Shown here: in pieces, positions 1 to 13,862 of the stretch
Layout of the letters: the number at the start of each line of letters is the position of its first letter
Position numbering within the stretch: position 1 is the stretch's first letter
Source of the DNA: Lingula anatina
Lineage: Eukaryota; Brachiopoda; Lingulata; Lingulida; Lingulidae
NCBI RefSeq assembly: GCF_001039355.2
Contig: NW_019773936.1
Location: 176,872 to 236,318 of the forward strand
Length of the DNA stretch: 59,447 bases
Direction of reading: 5' to 3'
Notes under the pieces: model-generated
Databases searched by the model: none
What the model was told of the DNA's origin: nothing
The model's input: only the letters and a program-made list of their open reading frames with translations
Made by a program: the position numbers and the translations under genes

Positions 1-451
1 CCCCCCCCTGCCCCCCCGGAGGCTACGGCCCTGCTCTAATATAGAGTACCAGTACTGTATGCCCTACGTTAGTGTGTTTAGGCCTGTTGCGTGGTTATAA
101 TAGAAATGTTCTTGTAAACTGACACTGCAATTCTTTCTCACTAGATGAAGTGCTGAATTAATACAAAGGTAGGTGAGGGACAAGAAATCAATCAGTCCAG
201 TTCAGTTCCCGCTTATTGCCGAGCGTTACATGTACGTTCTCCAATACTGCACCCTATGACCCTAACACTGAAATAGAGCCTTCATAACCATTTACAAGCC
301 TTGCTTTTCTTTATACGTTTGTCCAGGAAAGAACATAATGCATTGTGTTCGTCACTTTCTTATCGGAAGATAAACCAGACGAGAAATAAATGAAAAACTC
401 GAACACTGGATGAGAAACAATAATGAGACTGTTACATTGTTTAACTGAAAG

Positions 452-665
452 AAGCAGTCAGAGAGCGTAGACCTCCGCCAAGGCAGTTCATTTCTCTTTA
501 TTATTAATAAACAAATTAACAGGATCTTGTTGTTACTTGGTCCCCTTTCGACAGTTTCTGAAAATTTTACCAAAATCAGTCATGAACTTTTTTGTTTGTT
601 ATTGTGTTTCTTACAGACAAACAGAAAAACGGAACCCAAGACATAAACCCCTCAGCGGAGGAAAT
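452..665 (+). mobile_element. SINE/MITE-like element with GACCTCCGCCAAGG head
   Basis: The head GAGAGCGTAGACCTCCGCCA and the tail CAGACAAACAGAAAAACGGA followed by CCTCAGCGGAGG match the head and tail of 26602-26882. The two ends are partly complementary (CCTCCGCC against GGCGGAGG-like). It is a common type of dispersed element in marine invertebrates; the family name is not assigned. Confidence 0.6.
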
Positions 666-3092
666 GAAAGACTATTAGGACACAGTAGATCTGTCTTTAG
701 AGATGATTGTATTGGTTGATATTATGTTATTAATTAATGACTGTCTTGGCATGTTTTCGGGCGCTCCCGCCAAAAATATGAAACAAAGCTTGATCCCACC
801 AGCATACTAATGTAGTAGCCATTAGTAAAAGCATCATTCTAGGGTAGGGAGACAAGGGTAAAAAGAAACAGGACAATTTAACCGCTGATATTAAATGAGA
901 AGTATAACATATTAAGTTCCAAGTAAATGTTCTGTTTGTTACGCCTGCATTGCTCCTTTTTACTGAATAACCGAACTACCGGCCCTGCCTTCCAAACCAT
1001 TGAAATATTTGTTTTTATCAAGCCAGGTACAAGTGCAATTTTTAACCAGCGTGAGACATTGAATCAATAGCATTAAGTGGAGACGATTTCTATTCTGAGG
1101 GAAATGTCTTTGTTCCATTTGGCAGGCGATCGTTTTTTAATGGTACCCTATGGCAAATTTACGCGCAACTCGATCGTCTAATTCTGTCGCTCTCATTGTA
1201 GTTTATCTAGGCTTTTCCGTTTTCGTTTAGTTTGAATGACTGAAAGGCTTTGCACCAGTGATTGACATATTCGATTCGTTAAGGATGATAGCATGTAGTA
1301 ATAGTATCGCTTGGAGTAAGAAATTGAACAAATACAATATGTTGGGTGGCTATAATTGAAAGGCAATGGCCGTCGGCTGCTTCAACATGAGAATGTTACA
1401 GGCAGACCTATGTTATAATTGTTTCGTGGTTTTCATTGAACGTGCAATAAGGGCACATATTTTATGCCAGCCATTAGGCGTGCTTAGACTATGTATGTCT
1501 CAAACTAGTAATAAACTATTAATAGCCAAACTATATAGGAACCCGAATGACTTTCAAAACTCTGACGCATTATATGTATAATCACTGTGGTCGCATGATG
1601 GAGTGACTTAATCTGATACATGTCCTCGTCTGTCCGATCACTTGGAACTTTGATATGATATCATCTGATTTGATTTAATTAGCAAATAAATAAAATAAAA
1701 GTCAGCCATGTAAACACTGTAGCGACCATGCTTTATGATACATGTAATAGACGTGAAATGTTAAAAGTGCACATATTAGAATGTTACATGACGCTCCCCA
1801 GCCACTATTACGGTGAAACTGAGGTCACTGTTGGGAAAACACTTTAATCAATCCCCGAGTCTCCGCTAACTCATAAAATCACCTTAGTCAATTTGCTGGT
1901 GCCCCCATGTTGATTATATACACTGTATGTGGTTCGAAGCATAATGAAGAAATAACATGCGGTGACAAATTGCATCGCAGTTATGCAAGGTCTTGTATTA
2001 TCGATGAGAAATCATTTGTTCTGGTGTCGAACATCGCCATTTCTATACACCTTCCCTAGAGCTTTGGTCAGCTTGTTGTGAAATACATCCTATTCAAAAA
2101 CAACCAGCTGTTGTCAAACGCAATTTTATCAAAAAGTCCTTGGCGCACAAAGAAAGATACGATATCATCAAATACATACAGCAGTGTACGCCTGTAGTAT
2201 CTACAGGTAGTGTTGGAGTTAAGCGAGTGCAGCACATTTCCATATTAAAAACGAATGCTGTAACACTATCATCTCTACAACTGTTTCAGCTATTTTCAAT
2301 TAACGGAAAGAGTGTGCTTTGCAAGTTGAACCCAAATGGATTCTCTTAATCAACTTTTTTTAAACATGTAAAATAAACATAAAATTAGTTTCGATGTCAG
2401 CAACCGCTAAAATGAAGAGGAGTGCCATGTGCACTGCATTGTAACGTCCTGCACGCCTGTCAGGAACAAAACTTTCCTATTAAGTAAACCCCTTGGAGTA
2501 CAAGGGAAGATATGCAGCCATCAGATACTGGAGTATATGTATATAATGCTATCGGTACATGTACTTGTATCCTGAAATGGTAGCTTGGTTAACTCGTTAC
2601 CGTATTGTATAAAAAGGCCCTTTACAATATGGCACGACACACTATAAATCCAATAGAAAAATGCATGGAGTTAAATGTATGATGTATAAAATCTTACGTC
2701 ACGATACTGTGATGGTTATAAGACAACCCTTTCTAAAAGCAGACCTTGCCAGTCTCTTTATTTGAAATAGAACTACTAGTGCTTCAGGAATGATGCTGTA
2801 ATGAAATAGAAACTGGGTGTTTTAAAAGCGTCAGTGTCTTCGTTTTCAAGACAAACGTGCGAGTTTTCGTCTCCTCTTACTACAAACCCAAATTGTTTTA
2901 AATGACAATAGGTTTTGCTTCAGATTAAAATTTTATAAGCGGCAAAAAAGCACATTTTATTTTTGTATAAAAATTAAAAACATGTCATGTGCGACCTTTA
3001 TGTAATAGACCTTTATGTAATAAAAATCTTGAGATTTTCAACAATTTATCCTTCATCTTCAACTTAAACGGTACAATTTCCCTATCCAAAAC

Positions 3093-3108
3093 AAAAAAAA
3101 AAAAAAAA
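3093..3108. repeat. Poly-A run
   Basis: Sixteen A residues; could be the tail of an old retroposed sequence, but no element body is recognised next to it. Confidence 0.85.
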
Positions 3109-3944
3109 CGATACAATTGTGGTACTAAATGTGAAGTACTTCGGCCTTGTATTGTGTTTTTTCCCTAGCTGTCTCTTAGAGTCTTTAGCGGAAAATTATA
3201 TGTGAATCACGTATAATGCCGTGCTTAGGAACTCCGCCTAACCAATTCATCATAGCCCTGACTACGTAGTTTGTAAAGGGTACCACACGCTTGCGCGCGT
3301 GCCTCAGCAGGTACAGTTAAGTTGACGTCAGTTACGAATTCACAACACGTGCACTCTGGTGTGAAATAATGTGGTGTCAAGTACCGTTAAACATGTGTCC
3401 TCCCTGTTGAAAGACGTAAAATACGAGACTTGACAAGTTGTAAAGGCAAGAAAGACATACCATCACAGGGAGCACTTTATCAAAAAGATTCTTTATACGC
3501 ACAATACGACTTGCGGGACTGAGTTCAGCAAATTGATAGTATTCTAAAGAATCCTACTCCAGTTACCAATACCCCCCGCCCCCAAGTAAAAAATGAGATA
3601 ACTGCATACATGTACAACCAAAAATAACATACTCTATCATTTAATAGACAAATAAATAAAAAACAAGGTATAGAAGGAGATTATAAATTAACCCACAAGT
3701 GAATGGAATGTTTGCAAGTATATTAAAGAATTCGTTTCCATGGGATATTGCTATGAAAACCTCCTATACCCAATTTGAGATATACATCATTTTCTATAAT
3801 TAACTGTCCTTGAACTCTTAGTCTCATATTAAGTCCTTCATTTACGTCATACACAAATGACCAACCTTCAATACCATGTATGCCCTAACATGCCCTAACT
3901 TTTTGTCAAGGCGACTGATAAATAAAAAACTATGATTAAAATTT

Positions 3945-3977
3945 AGGGTGGGGATGGGGGGAGTTGAAGAGGGGGGA
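3945..3977 (+). other. G-quadruplex-capable tract
   Basis: Four or more runs of three or more G with short loops (GGGTGGGGATGGGGGG, then GGGGGG after nine bases), in an otherwise AT-rich region. Only sequence potential is shown. Confidence 0.5.
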
Positions 3978-5773
3978 GCCCGTCGCCTGTGTGATCAATA
4001 TAAAATAAAAAAACATTATTCATTTGTTTACGAACATTCTATATGAAATTATCCCTCTTAAAAAAGTCAAAGACTTTTCAACAATTTTCCTAATTTTCCT
4101 CACAGGACAAACAGGCATTTACATGTAGGGAAAGGACATTCACTGTCTCGCATGCACATTTTGGCCTAATCAATGGATTTAAAGATAGTCGAGACAGGAA
4201 TTCCAAACTAATATGCTGCACGCACTTGTGAATAAAAGAGTATTTGCTATCCAATCAACAAATCCTAGTCATGTATACATAATACAAATGGGACTGGTGG
4301 TCATGCAATGACTCTGTTACAGCGTATTCGTACGAGTAGGGTTATCCTTGATGTCCTGAAGGTCGACCTGAACTCATGCGTGCAGTGAAGGTGTGCAGTA
4401 AGCACGCTGTAAAAGGTGCACGTGTACCAATCTGCTCGATGAACAACAGGCATATTTACCTGCTCTTTCCAGATTCCTTAAAATTGGAAAGGGGCCTTTG
4501 ATAAATATTTTCTTTTACAGGTTGCACACAATTTACGTTTTGATCGTAGTCGGTAGCTGTAAACGTGTGCGACAAAACCATCCCCCGCCCCGCTTTTTTA
4601 CTCCCCCCTCCTCAACCGTCAACCGGTAGCGTGTACTGTAACAATCACCGGTCATCTATTACTCGACGAAACCTGTCATCTTTCATTCTCTTATTTCACA
4701 AGTTACTATGTCGAAAGTGTATATCTCCAGACGCGACCCAGATAGAGTTTTAAGAGAAGTGGCCATGAAACTGGTATGCCCTTGCATTTGGATTTCTATC
4801 GTTACATAAGAGGAATGTTATCTGCAATATGGTCTACACTGTCGGTATGTGACATGCACCCGTCTTACACACCGAAAAACCTGACTCAAATGTCGCTTTA
4901 AGTTATAACCATGAAACGAAGTGAGAGGATGGTGATGGTGGTGATGGTGGGGGGGGGGGGTCAAGATAGAAATCAATCCAATTTCAGACAGAAGCTTAAT
5001 TGTCATGCAACGATACACGGTAAAGATTCAGAGCCGCATATGCGTCAGTCTTTTCAAAAGACATCTCTTACTTTGCTAGAACATGATGCTTCGGCTAGTA
5101 AAATGGCCACGAAATGCCACCGTAAAACAAGGCAAGGAGAGATCTTGCCATGATATGCAGGACAAAGTTAATCAAAGATCGCAAATTGCATGGCACGTAA
5201 ACTTTATAAGCGGCTGAGTTTTTTTCGTTTACGTTAAATGTCAAACTTAATGATGTTTGATCACTTTACACAGTTATTAGATCAGAATGTCTAATGGCAG
5301 TCTGTAGAAGAATCCAATATGCCTCTACATGTATGAAAACGTATGGAATTTTAAGGGCGATTCGTGAATAATGCAGATAAATGATCGTGCTGTAGACGAC
5401 CTAGAGACTACTAAGATTTGCCAAAACTTGCACATTAAGACCCTTAATGCAACGGTCAATCTTATGCAACATTTGATAAAGTACCAAAGAAACATGATCT
5501 TAATTAAAAAAGAAATAAGATTAAACCATGGGTCCTCTGAGATTCGATTTGTTTAAAACGACTAAAGATACAGATCTGCTTTCCCTGACAAATAATAACA
5601 ACATTGTGGTGACCGATTCAATCCAAGACTTAACGAAGTCAGTAATCATCGTCTATAGTTCCTCAATAGGATAATCATACTTCGGTTGCCAAATTTGATT
5701 TTAATTAAAATACCCTGGCACGAACGTTTGGAAAGGTAATCAGCCCGGTTGACTCTTTGCCAAACACCCTAGG

Positions 5774-5873
5774 CCTAATATCGTTTAAGGTAGAATAAAT
5801 ATAAGAAATATGTAATTATAAAGACCTAATATCGTTCAAGGTAAAATAAAAATAAGAAATGTAAGAATAAATA
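5774..5873. repeat. 51-bp direct duplication beside exon A
   Basis: CCTAATATCGTT(T/C)AAGGTA starts at 5774 and again at 5825. The pair lies about 180 bases inside the intron after the exon A donor. Confidence 0.8.
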
Positions 5874-5912
5874 CCTCTCCCTTTGTTGTGTGGGTGTGTG
5901 TTATGTGTGCAC

Positions 5913-5948
<36 letters not shown>

Positions 5949-5949
5949 T
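5913..5949. repeat. (GA)n microsatellite
   Basis: GA run with one AA interruption, about 110 bases into the intron after exon A. Plus- and minus-strand ORFs through it are low-complexity. Confidence 0.9.
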
Positions 5950-6054
5950 GAATCAATTCAAAGGTCAAACGGGTGTACAATGCACGCATATATCTCTTCA
6001 TTCCCATATCAATATAAATCAATACAAATTACACGAAAAGTGTTAAAGTCTTAC

Positions 6055-6826
6055 TTGCGTAATCAAGGCCCACCTCGTCTTCCAGCATTTTCGTGACGTT
6101 ATGTTTTGGAGTAAATATGTAATAGTCCTGTTCCCCGGATGCCGTTGTCTTATTAGCGGTTTCAAAATACTTAATAATAGCAGAAGCGGCCAAGAAGCAA
6201 TAGTTGGAGAACAATGAGTCAGGAAAAGCGTCCGGATGATACAACAATTTCATTCGAATCCACCGAAATTGCTCCAAAGTATGAGCGATGGACAGGGTCA
6301 GAGAATCAAAGGTGGCCCCCACCCGGGTTAGCATGGCGAATTCACCACTATTTTTGTTCTCTCCTCCAAAATCGGAGGCAAAACCGCCAGCAGAGATGAC
6401 GGGGACGTCCCAGAAGTATGAATAGCGGGCGATTGGTGCGAGGCTATAGTCACAGCACGGTCCTAAGAAAACGTTCGCGCGTTTCTGCATGACCAATCCA
6501 ATGGCCGCAATGGGACCGTGACTTTGGTCGCACTTAGAATCGTTGTAAAGAGCAGAAAGACGCCAGTTTGGCAACATGTTACCCTTGTTTACCTTGGCGA
6601 TTGCTGAGTCGATCCCGGGGGCCACACGGTCTATTGCAAACATCCTGATTTTGTCTCTGGGTAAAATTACAGCCACGTTAACCTCACGCCTCTCCGAGCC
6701 CGAGGCCGAGGCGGTTTTATCGGCCCCAGGTTGATCCAGCGTCGTCGTCACAGCACCAATACTACATCCAACATTCGTTAAGACAAGAACGGTGAATACT
6801 GTTGCCCAACGGCCTCCTGTCACCAT
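6055..6826 (-). CDS. Exon A: first coding exon of a natriuretic peptide receptor / receptor guanylate cyclase-like protein
   Basis: Partial gene: signal peptide plus the N-terminal lobe of an extracellular ANF-receptor ligand-binding domain, 257 codons plus one base. The start is the ATG at 6826 (A at -3, G at +4). The open frame extends to 6895, but the codon there is TTG. Residues 8-20 are a hydrophobic signal-peptide core. FLGPCCDYSLAPIAR (120-134), WDVPVISAGG (139-148) and MLTRVG (165-170) are family signatures. C99 and C124 or C125 match the first disulphide of the ANP receptor (C60-C86 in rat GC-A); C210 matches C164, whose partner would lie in the next exon. N-glycosylation sequons lie at N95, N225 and N243. 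The donor is GCAA|GTAAGA at 6055/6054, phase 1. In the family this domain binds peptide ligand outside the cell and controls an intracellular cyclase, but no cyclase exon is visible here, so a clearance-type receptor without cyclase is possible. The double cysteine 124-125 is unusual. It is the most divergent of the three copies. Confidence 0.85.
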
Positions 6827-6933
6827 CGTGTGTTTTTTCCCAGCACCGCGCTCAGCGGTCTCACCTGCTATACTAACCAGTACCAGTAACTCCAATATCT
6901 CCGCCTATCCATCACACCCGTCTATCACACGGC

Positions 6934-6940
6934 TTTATTA
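6934..6940 (-). promoter_or_regulatory. Possible TATA-like element for exon A
   Basis: The minus strand reads TAATAAA in an ATAATAAAGCC context, about 110 bases upstream of the exon A ATG. It is a weaker match than the exon B box, and such words are common in AT-rich DNA. Confidence 0.2.
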
Positions 6941-9019
6941 TCCTGGGAGGTTCGACTTTATCAAGCGTCTTATCTCTTGTTGCATTTCACTCGACGTAAC
7001 GGCGTCCTCTTTTCTGATCATCTTGGGGAACAGTTCCCATCGCACCCAGTGTGACGAGGATGTTTCTAGCGACAAGGATTATATTTGATATTCACTGAAC
7101 TAACAACGAACTCAGCTGTTGAGAACTGCAAACAAATCTGTGTCATGTTGCACTTGCTTAGTATAGTATAGCGGCTAAAGCTCTTGTTGATTGAGCTTTG
7201 AGGTCGGCACGATTAGAAGGCTGTGGTAGACTTAACTCACTAAGTCCTTTTGGACAAATCAATGTCGGGTAGAATGTCTGAAGTAACTTGGCACAATGTT
7301 GGGGGGAAAAAACCAACGAGGCTTTAACAGAGCATTGATTGAATACCGTCGTCTGCAACGCATGCGCACTGAGAGAGTGAGACTCGTGAAATCACATCGA
7401 TCCTAAATGAGGCGTTTTATGGGAAAGAAGCAACATGTCCACAGTAAAGGGATATTTGTTACTTTTACATTTCCATGTTTTGATGGCTCTTTAAGAAACT
7501 GTTATTAAACACACTGAACACACATGTTGGAGAAGTCGTTTATGTGTACTGCTATTATTATAGCTCGTCCAACTCTCGATTATAATATATTCAGTTTCAA
7601 TGGTAGTTGGAAATCTCAGCACAGCATATTCTGTTAAAACGAGTTTGATTGCTTTTTTTTTCTTGCGGCTCCCAGTATCAACCTCGCCCCTTCAATCCAT
7701 TCAATAGCAATGTTAAAAAACGCATTTCAAAGATAACCATTACACATCATTTGAATCGAAAAGAATCCATTGCCACAGTATCGTTCGGTATTTTAAACAT
7801 TTGACGGCTTCTTGTTTACACATAACAGTGCAGGCATATGCATGTCCATGATTGAAAATAATCGTAATGTTTTGATATAAAAAGGCCCCAAAACATTACT
7901 TTAAAACTACGGGACATATTTCAGATTTCTTTTTGTCTTCTTTTATTTCTGAAGATTTAAATTGCTAACATATACGTTGTCACTTTCTATTCTGTCAAAT
8001 AGGGAATTAATATTCGTAACATGATTCTTTTCTCAATTATTCAACGCACGTATAATATATATATTTTAAATATAAACAAGATAAAATACTAATTTCTTAT
8101 TAAAATCACTGATTATTAGTAAATTGGGACGAGTATGAAATACCAAAGCCTCAACGCCAATGACAATGGTACAGATATAACTAAGCATTACGTAAGATGC
8201 AAAACTAATACGTTGTTCCGCTTCATACTATAATGCGCTGACAATCTTGCGATAAAAGATAATAAATGATTATTCTCGGTCTATGTTGCATTTAGATTTA
8301 CTCAATGACATGACATGGTTACATATTGGAACCCTCCTTTGCTTTTGGTTACACATTTATTCGAGTCCTCACTATACGCATGAAGCTTCTAGCTGCATAC
8401 ATGTAAAAGTAATGGCTTCTTAGAAATGAAGGCTACATGTATTTGCATAATGTCAACGAAACACGTGCAGAGAGTAATTCAATTCTTTTACGCAAAGTAC
8501 ATAGATTCGGTCTATACGTGCTGTGCAACGAAATAAACTTTAGTGCGGGTTCGCCGTCAAGTGGGTAGTAATGGGCATAGGCATGTTCATGCAATTATAC
8601 TTGCCGTCTTTGAAAAAAATATGACGGAAGCTCATTTTTGTATTAGCAGCTGTTAATTGAGTCACCCGAGAATATAAAACGATAATATAATATGAACACG
8701 ACTGAATCGCCTTAATGGGCCAAATGATACATATACATTTGTACTGGTATATGGCGACTCTTGTCACTTCAGCCGTTAAGTTGCTTGTATTAATCAAGAG
8801 TGACTGGACAACGAGAACATTTTAATACCAAGCTCTAACCTCTATAGAAGGGCAGACGACCATGGTGGTACAACTAAACTTTGAAAAATAAGGAAATGAA
8901 AAAGGTTAATTTGTAGCTTGCATTGTAGGCCTACATGTCGCAGTTCGGTATGAAAAAAAAAACATTATACTTGATTTCTTTGTTTCTTTCATTTTTCCTT
9001 TCTTTTATTTTATTTATCT

Positions 9020-9039
9020 ATTTTTTTTTTTTTTTTTTT
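9020..9039. repeat. Poly-T run
   Basis: About twenty T in a longer T-rich stretch from 8968. Confidence 0.9.
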
Positions 9040-12000
9040 GAAAAATAATACATCTCCACAGGTTATTTTGCTTTTGCTGTTGGTCATGCCACATAAACAC
9101 AAACCGATGAGGTTTGAGAAGATAGCTTACATATATATCATCTTAGCTCCCCGTTCACAGGAATATGATAATCTACAAAATACGACGGCAATATTTGAGG
9201 GTTTTGATAGAAAAGATAAAAACCTGATATCTTAATCAAATGTAGTGTTTTTATCATTGCTGCAGACTGAACGACATGTTTACATATGTGTTTGTGTATT
9301 TTTGAGCACGATAATTATCCAAGGTCACACACACCAGTTGGGCATGTGCTCTTTTTGATGCGTCTCATAGAAGTATTGCATAAATCATCAATAATGAAAT
9401 GCATATAGCCGCCATTTGTTTGATCTGGGGAAAATAGGGCTTTTATTGAAAACAGGTATGATAAGAATTACAAATACCCGGACATGCAAATCAGAAAATT
9501 CCGAAGAAAAAGGAGAAAAAAAAAAAACGCGCGTCATGGCTGACGTCTAACATGTCAAAATGCTCCAAATACAATCAATTGATAATGACGTCGTCAAGCT
9601 ACTTTTCAGAGACACGAGGAATCAAAAGTAATAATATGCATATAATCGACGATTTAATCTGAATGAATTCTTTTCATAAGCGTACTTCTGTCATACTTAC
9701 ATGTGTATGTGATATGTTGTTGACAAGCATTGATTGCTAGAGGTGAACATGCGCATATATTACGTTAAGTCATACATTAATATGTTATAATGTACCAGAT
9801 TGCCATCACGATCCCTCAAGTGATAAAACATGTTGACATACACGTTATTCTTACATGTATGAAGGCAGTAATAACGGTTACGATGAGCTACCTCTCTGAT
9901 GCGACACTTCAGTGACAGACGCACCCAACTTTTGAAGGCGTTGCTGGCAATTGTGGCGCTTTACGCAGAACATTCGAGTATGCTTCTTCGAGTATATTTT
10001 ATTGCTTTTTTGCATGATTCTGCGTCATTTCGTGGAAATTAGTTGCCACTATCAAGGAAGTACCTGCTCAACTGACTTGTGCAATGCCAGTCCACACTAC
10101 CTATTTATCTTGACTGTGCCTTTATTACTCCCGCAACAAAGATACGGCGTGAAATTAAGAGGGAAATCGGTTCAAAAACTGGTTTGGGCCGTATCTTTTG
10201 TCTTATAGTCTTTTGCATTAAGAATCAAAGGAAAGATTAATCACAAAGAGAATGACGCCTATGACAACTAAAGAAAACAAAACGCAAAGACTAACAAATG
10301 CAAACACATATTTCCAATACAAGTGACTGTGCTACAAATGCGCCGATGCTGACTTTCAATGACACGCATTTGGACAGATAATTCCATAAACGCGCTTTTA
10401 TTGGGGATTTTTTAGAAACTATACCGCCTAGACTGCTCCAATCTTTATATTAGTCGTAGTTTATCATGTATTATTAAAAATTAGGAATGATAAAGCTCCG
10501 CTCATACGCCAACTTTCAGTGACTGAATTCTTGACATTTGAACGAGATTAGCAGACGAGAAATGTCAGCTTTAATTTTGCAGGTCAACATACATGAAGGT
10601 CAATTCAACTACCAAATGGGCCCCAATATCACAATCGCCCCGTCCATTCATCTTTATAAACCTACTACATTGCCCTTTCTCCATAGGAAAAGTCCTCACA
10701 ATCAACTCTGTGATTTGTTTTTGATCTGGCGCATTCATTACCGCCCAAAACGAAAACAGTTATGGGATAACGGTAATAAAACCGCATTACTTATCGTTAA
10801 GAGGTGTAAAAGTGCGTGCGTCCCTCTTAAATTGGTAATATAAAACCTTTTTCATCTGGCACCAATTTGTCATTGAAGGAGATGATAAACACTAATCACC
10901 GTTTAAAGCAATTAATGCCACAAGGTTGTCCAGAATCCAAGTAGAGATAAGAGCGACGAGAAGGAAGTGGAGATTTTCTCAGTATTTCGACGTGCATGCA
11001 AAGAAATGTGTAAAAAAACGTGGTGCAAATCAAAATGTCCAGCATATAGCAGAAAGAAAATTTGTTAGTGGTTGAAACAAATAGGAGTGATTTCGTGCAT
11101 TAGTTGGACAAATACAATCCACCTAAATGTCAATTTCCCAATAACTGTCCACGTATATGTAAACGTACCTTACAGACAATTCGTTTTATTCTACTTCCGG
11201 ATAGAACTAGCCAACCAATGTCTATCTGCTGAAATTTGTGCTTGATAGCTATTACAAACTGACTGTGACATGAGTCACTGGCTATCGTTTTTAACCATTT
11301 CGTAATAATTTCTTGGGCTAAACTTATAGACTGATAAAATCGGATAGCCGACTAGTACATGTGCATGTAAGCAAAGTCTACATTGCGATATTGTCTTAGA
11401 TATTTAAGAATGACTGGCCCATAATAAATGGGATAAAGTATAAGTCCTCGTCAAGACAATCAATGTTTGCGCAAAGTGTCTTGTGAAAAAACTGAATCAT
11501 ACGAGGTAGGCGGCGTTATAGACTATTTGTTAAACGCAACTTAGTTGGCTAAGTCTTAGTAGACTAAGATCTTTAGACTATTTGAGCAGGCACCAGGGGA
11601 AACATTTGGCAAAAGAGCTTAATTGACAACATTTCGATATAATTGGGGATGCGTGATTCCGAATAAGGCCGGGTGTTTGAGCTGGATCCTATAGATGTAT
11701 ACTGCCGAGCCGTAAGAGCATTCTACATAGTGATTTGCAAAACATTTGATATAAGGCAGGCCGTAACGTTTCTAATTATAATTGCGTTCGTGTCTTAAAA
11801 CCGCGTCTTGCACATTTGGCAGAGGTATTTGGTTAAACTAAACAAATGTTTTACAATTTTTAACAGCTTTCTTACTGAAGACATCCTAAAGGTCATGTTG
11901 GTATTGAGATTGACACGTGTGTTATATCGCATCCAATAGAAACTATGTTCAATATCTATCATAGAGTATATTTGAAAATGTTCAAGCCAAAAGGAATACT

Positions 12001-12773
12001 ACAAGAGTCAAAGCATATAGGGGGCACAAACATGTCGACTTTACAATACGCCATACGACGGCTGATACGAGCTAGGGATTGCATGTGAACTCTAGTTTCG
12101 ATAAAGAGATGGACATAAACATCTTGTGATAACTTCGTTCATCTAGTAAGATTGACGTTCAACGTTTTGAGTCCAAAATAAGTTTGAATCATTGAAACAA
12201 TAAGCGGGCTTTGAAGGCACATCTTTCAGGAAGTATATATACTATACATTGTTCATCAGAACGTTGTATCTCACACAAAATGAGCTTAAACTGGGACAGT
12301 CTTCGAGCGATGAGTTAACTCACAAATACCTTTCCAATACACTCAGTGCTTGGGATGAACAGCGCAACTTCAGCATATGGGAAATAGGCTCGGAAATAAC
12401 ATACGTGTTACTGGAAAAATAAGAACAATTTTGAACACTCTCGGGAAATCAGCTTTTAGAAAATGCCACGTTTTCAAAAAAAATGATTGATGCCGTCTTA
12501 CCGGTTTCCTACCTACTTATCACAATACGATTTTAAACGTCCACGATAACGTAACGCTTTCTTACGTACACTGTAGTAATGTCCATTTTAATTATTTTTC
12601 ATTTTGTGAATTCTGGAAGGACGAATATTAAAGAGCCTAAAAATCATAGTTTTGGCAAAACCAAGGTATTCCTCTCCTTTGTCGTGGCACCAACCTAGCT
12701 AGTTTTAACGGCAAGTACAATTCACACTAAGCGTCAATAATAGTAGTCACTCATGTCGAAGAAAAAATTGCAT

Positions 12774-12860
<87 letters not shown>
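12774..12860. repeat. (AAT)n(ATT)n perfect palindromic microsatellite
   Basis: An ATA/AAT run turns into TTA/ATT at about 12827, giving two complementary arms of about 40 bases each with almost no loop. It can extrude as a cruciform. The poly-Asn/poly-Tyr ORF across it is an artefact. Confidence 0.9.
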
Positions 12861-13565
12861 GTGTATTCGACATTCAAGTCTGTTGCGTTTTTGTTTGATT
12901 GCTACACAGCTAAACAAACGCAATGCACATTGATCTTGTTGGCAAGCTATTGTTCATTATGGATTCGAAGCTCATCTATCGCAATATAGATGCCTTCCAA
13001 ACAAAACAAGACTACCTTATGATTGAACTTTTTTTCTTATAATAAGCCAATAAGTTTTACGTACATTAGGATTTACATCTCACTATCTTCCTTAGGCGAG
13101 ATTCCAATTGGCTTCTCGCCTAGGCGGATTGGCAAATCACTTGGGTTGGCAACTCGACGGAGACCTTTAACATTATTGTTGAAAATACGGGACGGAATTT
13201 TAGCATATTTTTGAATATCTTTGTTTTGAAAATATTATTATGAAAAAAGTAAAGAGCCTGGGTGATCAATATTTGATGCATGGATGTGTCCTTGAGTGCA
13301 CTTAAGTTTTTTTCGAACGGTTATGCACAAGAATGTTAAGCACTGGTACTCTGGTGACAGATGCTGCCGGCTTATGGTAACCAACGTGAGCAGAAATATT
13401 CTTATAAAAAGAAAAAAAACTTATATTGACGTTTTACAATAATTTTGTGAAATGCCTGGGATCGATCGAGGCTGGTTTTATAATTATAACACATGTATTT
13501 AATAATTTCACTTGATTTCTTTCTCTTGCTTTTTCTTTTCACATACATATTTTCAAATAGAAACC

Positions 13566-13862
13566 TAAGAGCGTATTCAGAACAGATGATCCGAGGACTA
13601 ACTGATCTGCGGATAAAAAATGGTCTCCCAACCTCTGCATTCGCCGTCGGCGGATCAGTTAGAGCGCATTTAGAACAGATGAACTGCTGACTTACTGATC
13701 CGCGGACTAAATGTGGCCGCCCCACATAAAAGCAGTGTCGACTAATTACCTGGCGGTCTACCCGCATCCGCACGCGCCAAGAAACGGATTAAGTCTCTGG
13801 ATCAACTTGTTCTGAAAGTACTCTTAGTCTGCAGATTATCTGCATTTGAATGCGCTCTATGA
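13566..13862. mobile_element. Second MITE copy of the GATCCG/GACTAAC family
   Basis: It starts at GAGCGTATTCAGAACAGATG and ends with the inverted word near TGCGCTCTATGA. Internally the left-end motif is repeated directly (AGAACAGATGA at about 13577 and 13672). The minus-strand ORF across it is repeat-derived and not a gene. It is longer and more rearranged than the 31-kb copy. Confidence 0.6.

Larger units (their letters stand above)
1..6054. other. Presumed first intron downstream of exon A
   Basis: On the minus strand this follows the exon A donor, so it should be intron until the next receptor exon. I saw no second-lobe, transmembrane, kinase-homology or cyclase motif in it, so the first intron probably runs past the window edge. 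It holds a C run at the very start (1-17), a MITE/SINE-like element (452-665), an A run (3093-3108), G-rich tracts near 3.95 and 4.93 kb, a 51-bp duplication (5774-5873) and a GA microsatellite. Confidence 0.5.

Noticed and set aside
6827-6895. Upstream extension of exon A by 23 codons
   Set aside because: The codon at 6895 is TTG. The first ATG in frame is at 6826 and is followed at once by a signal peptide, so the extension is not needed.
10600-10660. Minus-strand ILGPIW resembling the receptor FLGPxC motif
   Set aside because: A stop follows two codons after the match and the flanking residues show no other receptor signature; taken as chance.
12753-12989. Poly-Asn/poly-Tyr ORF
   Set aside because: Made entirely by the AAT/ATT microsatellite palindrome.
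13402-13773. Minus-strand 123-codon ORF
   Set aside because: It runs through the MITE at 13566-13862; its repeated segments follow the element's internal direct repeat.
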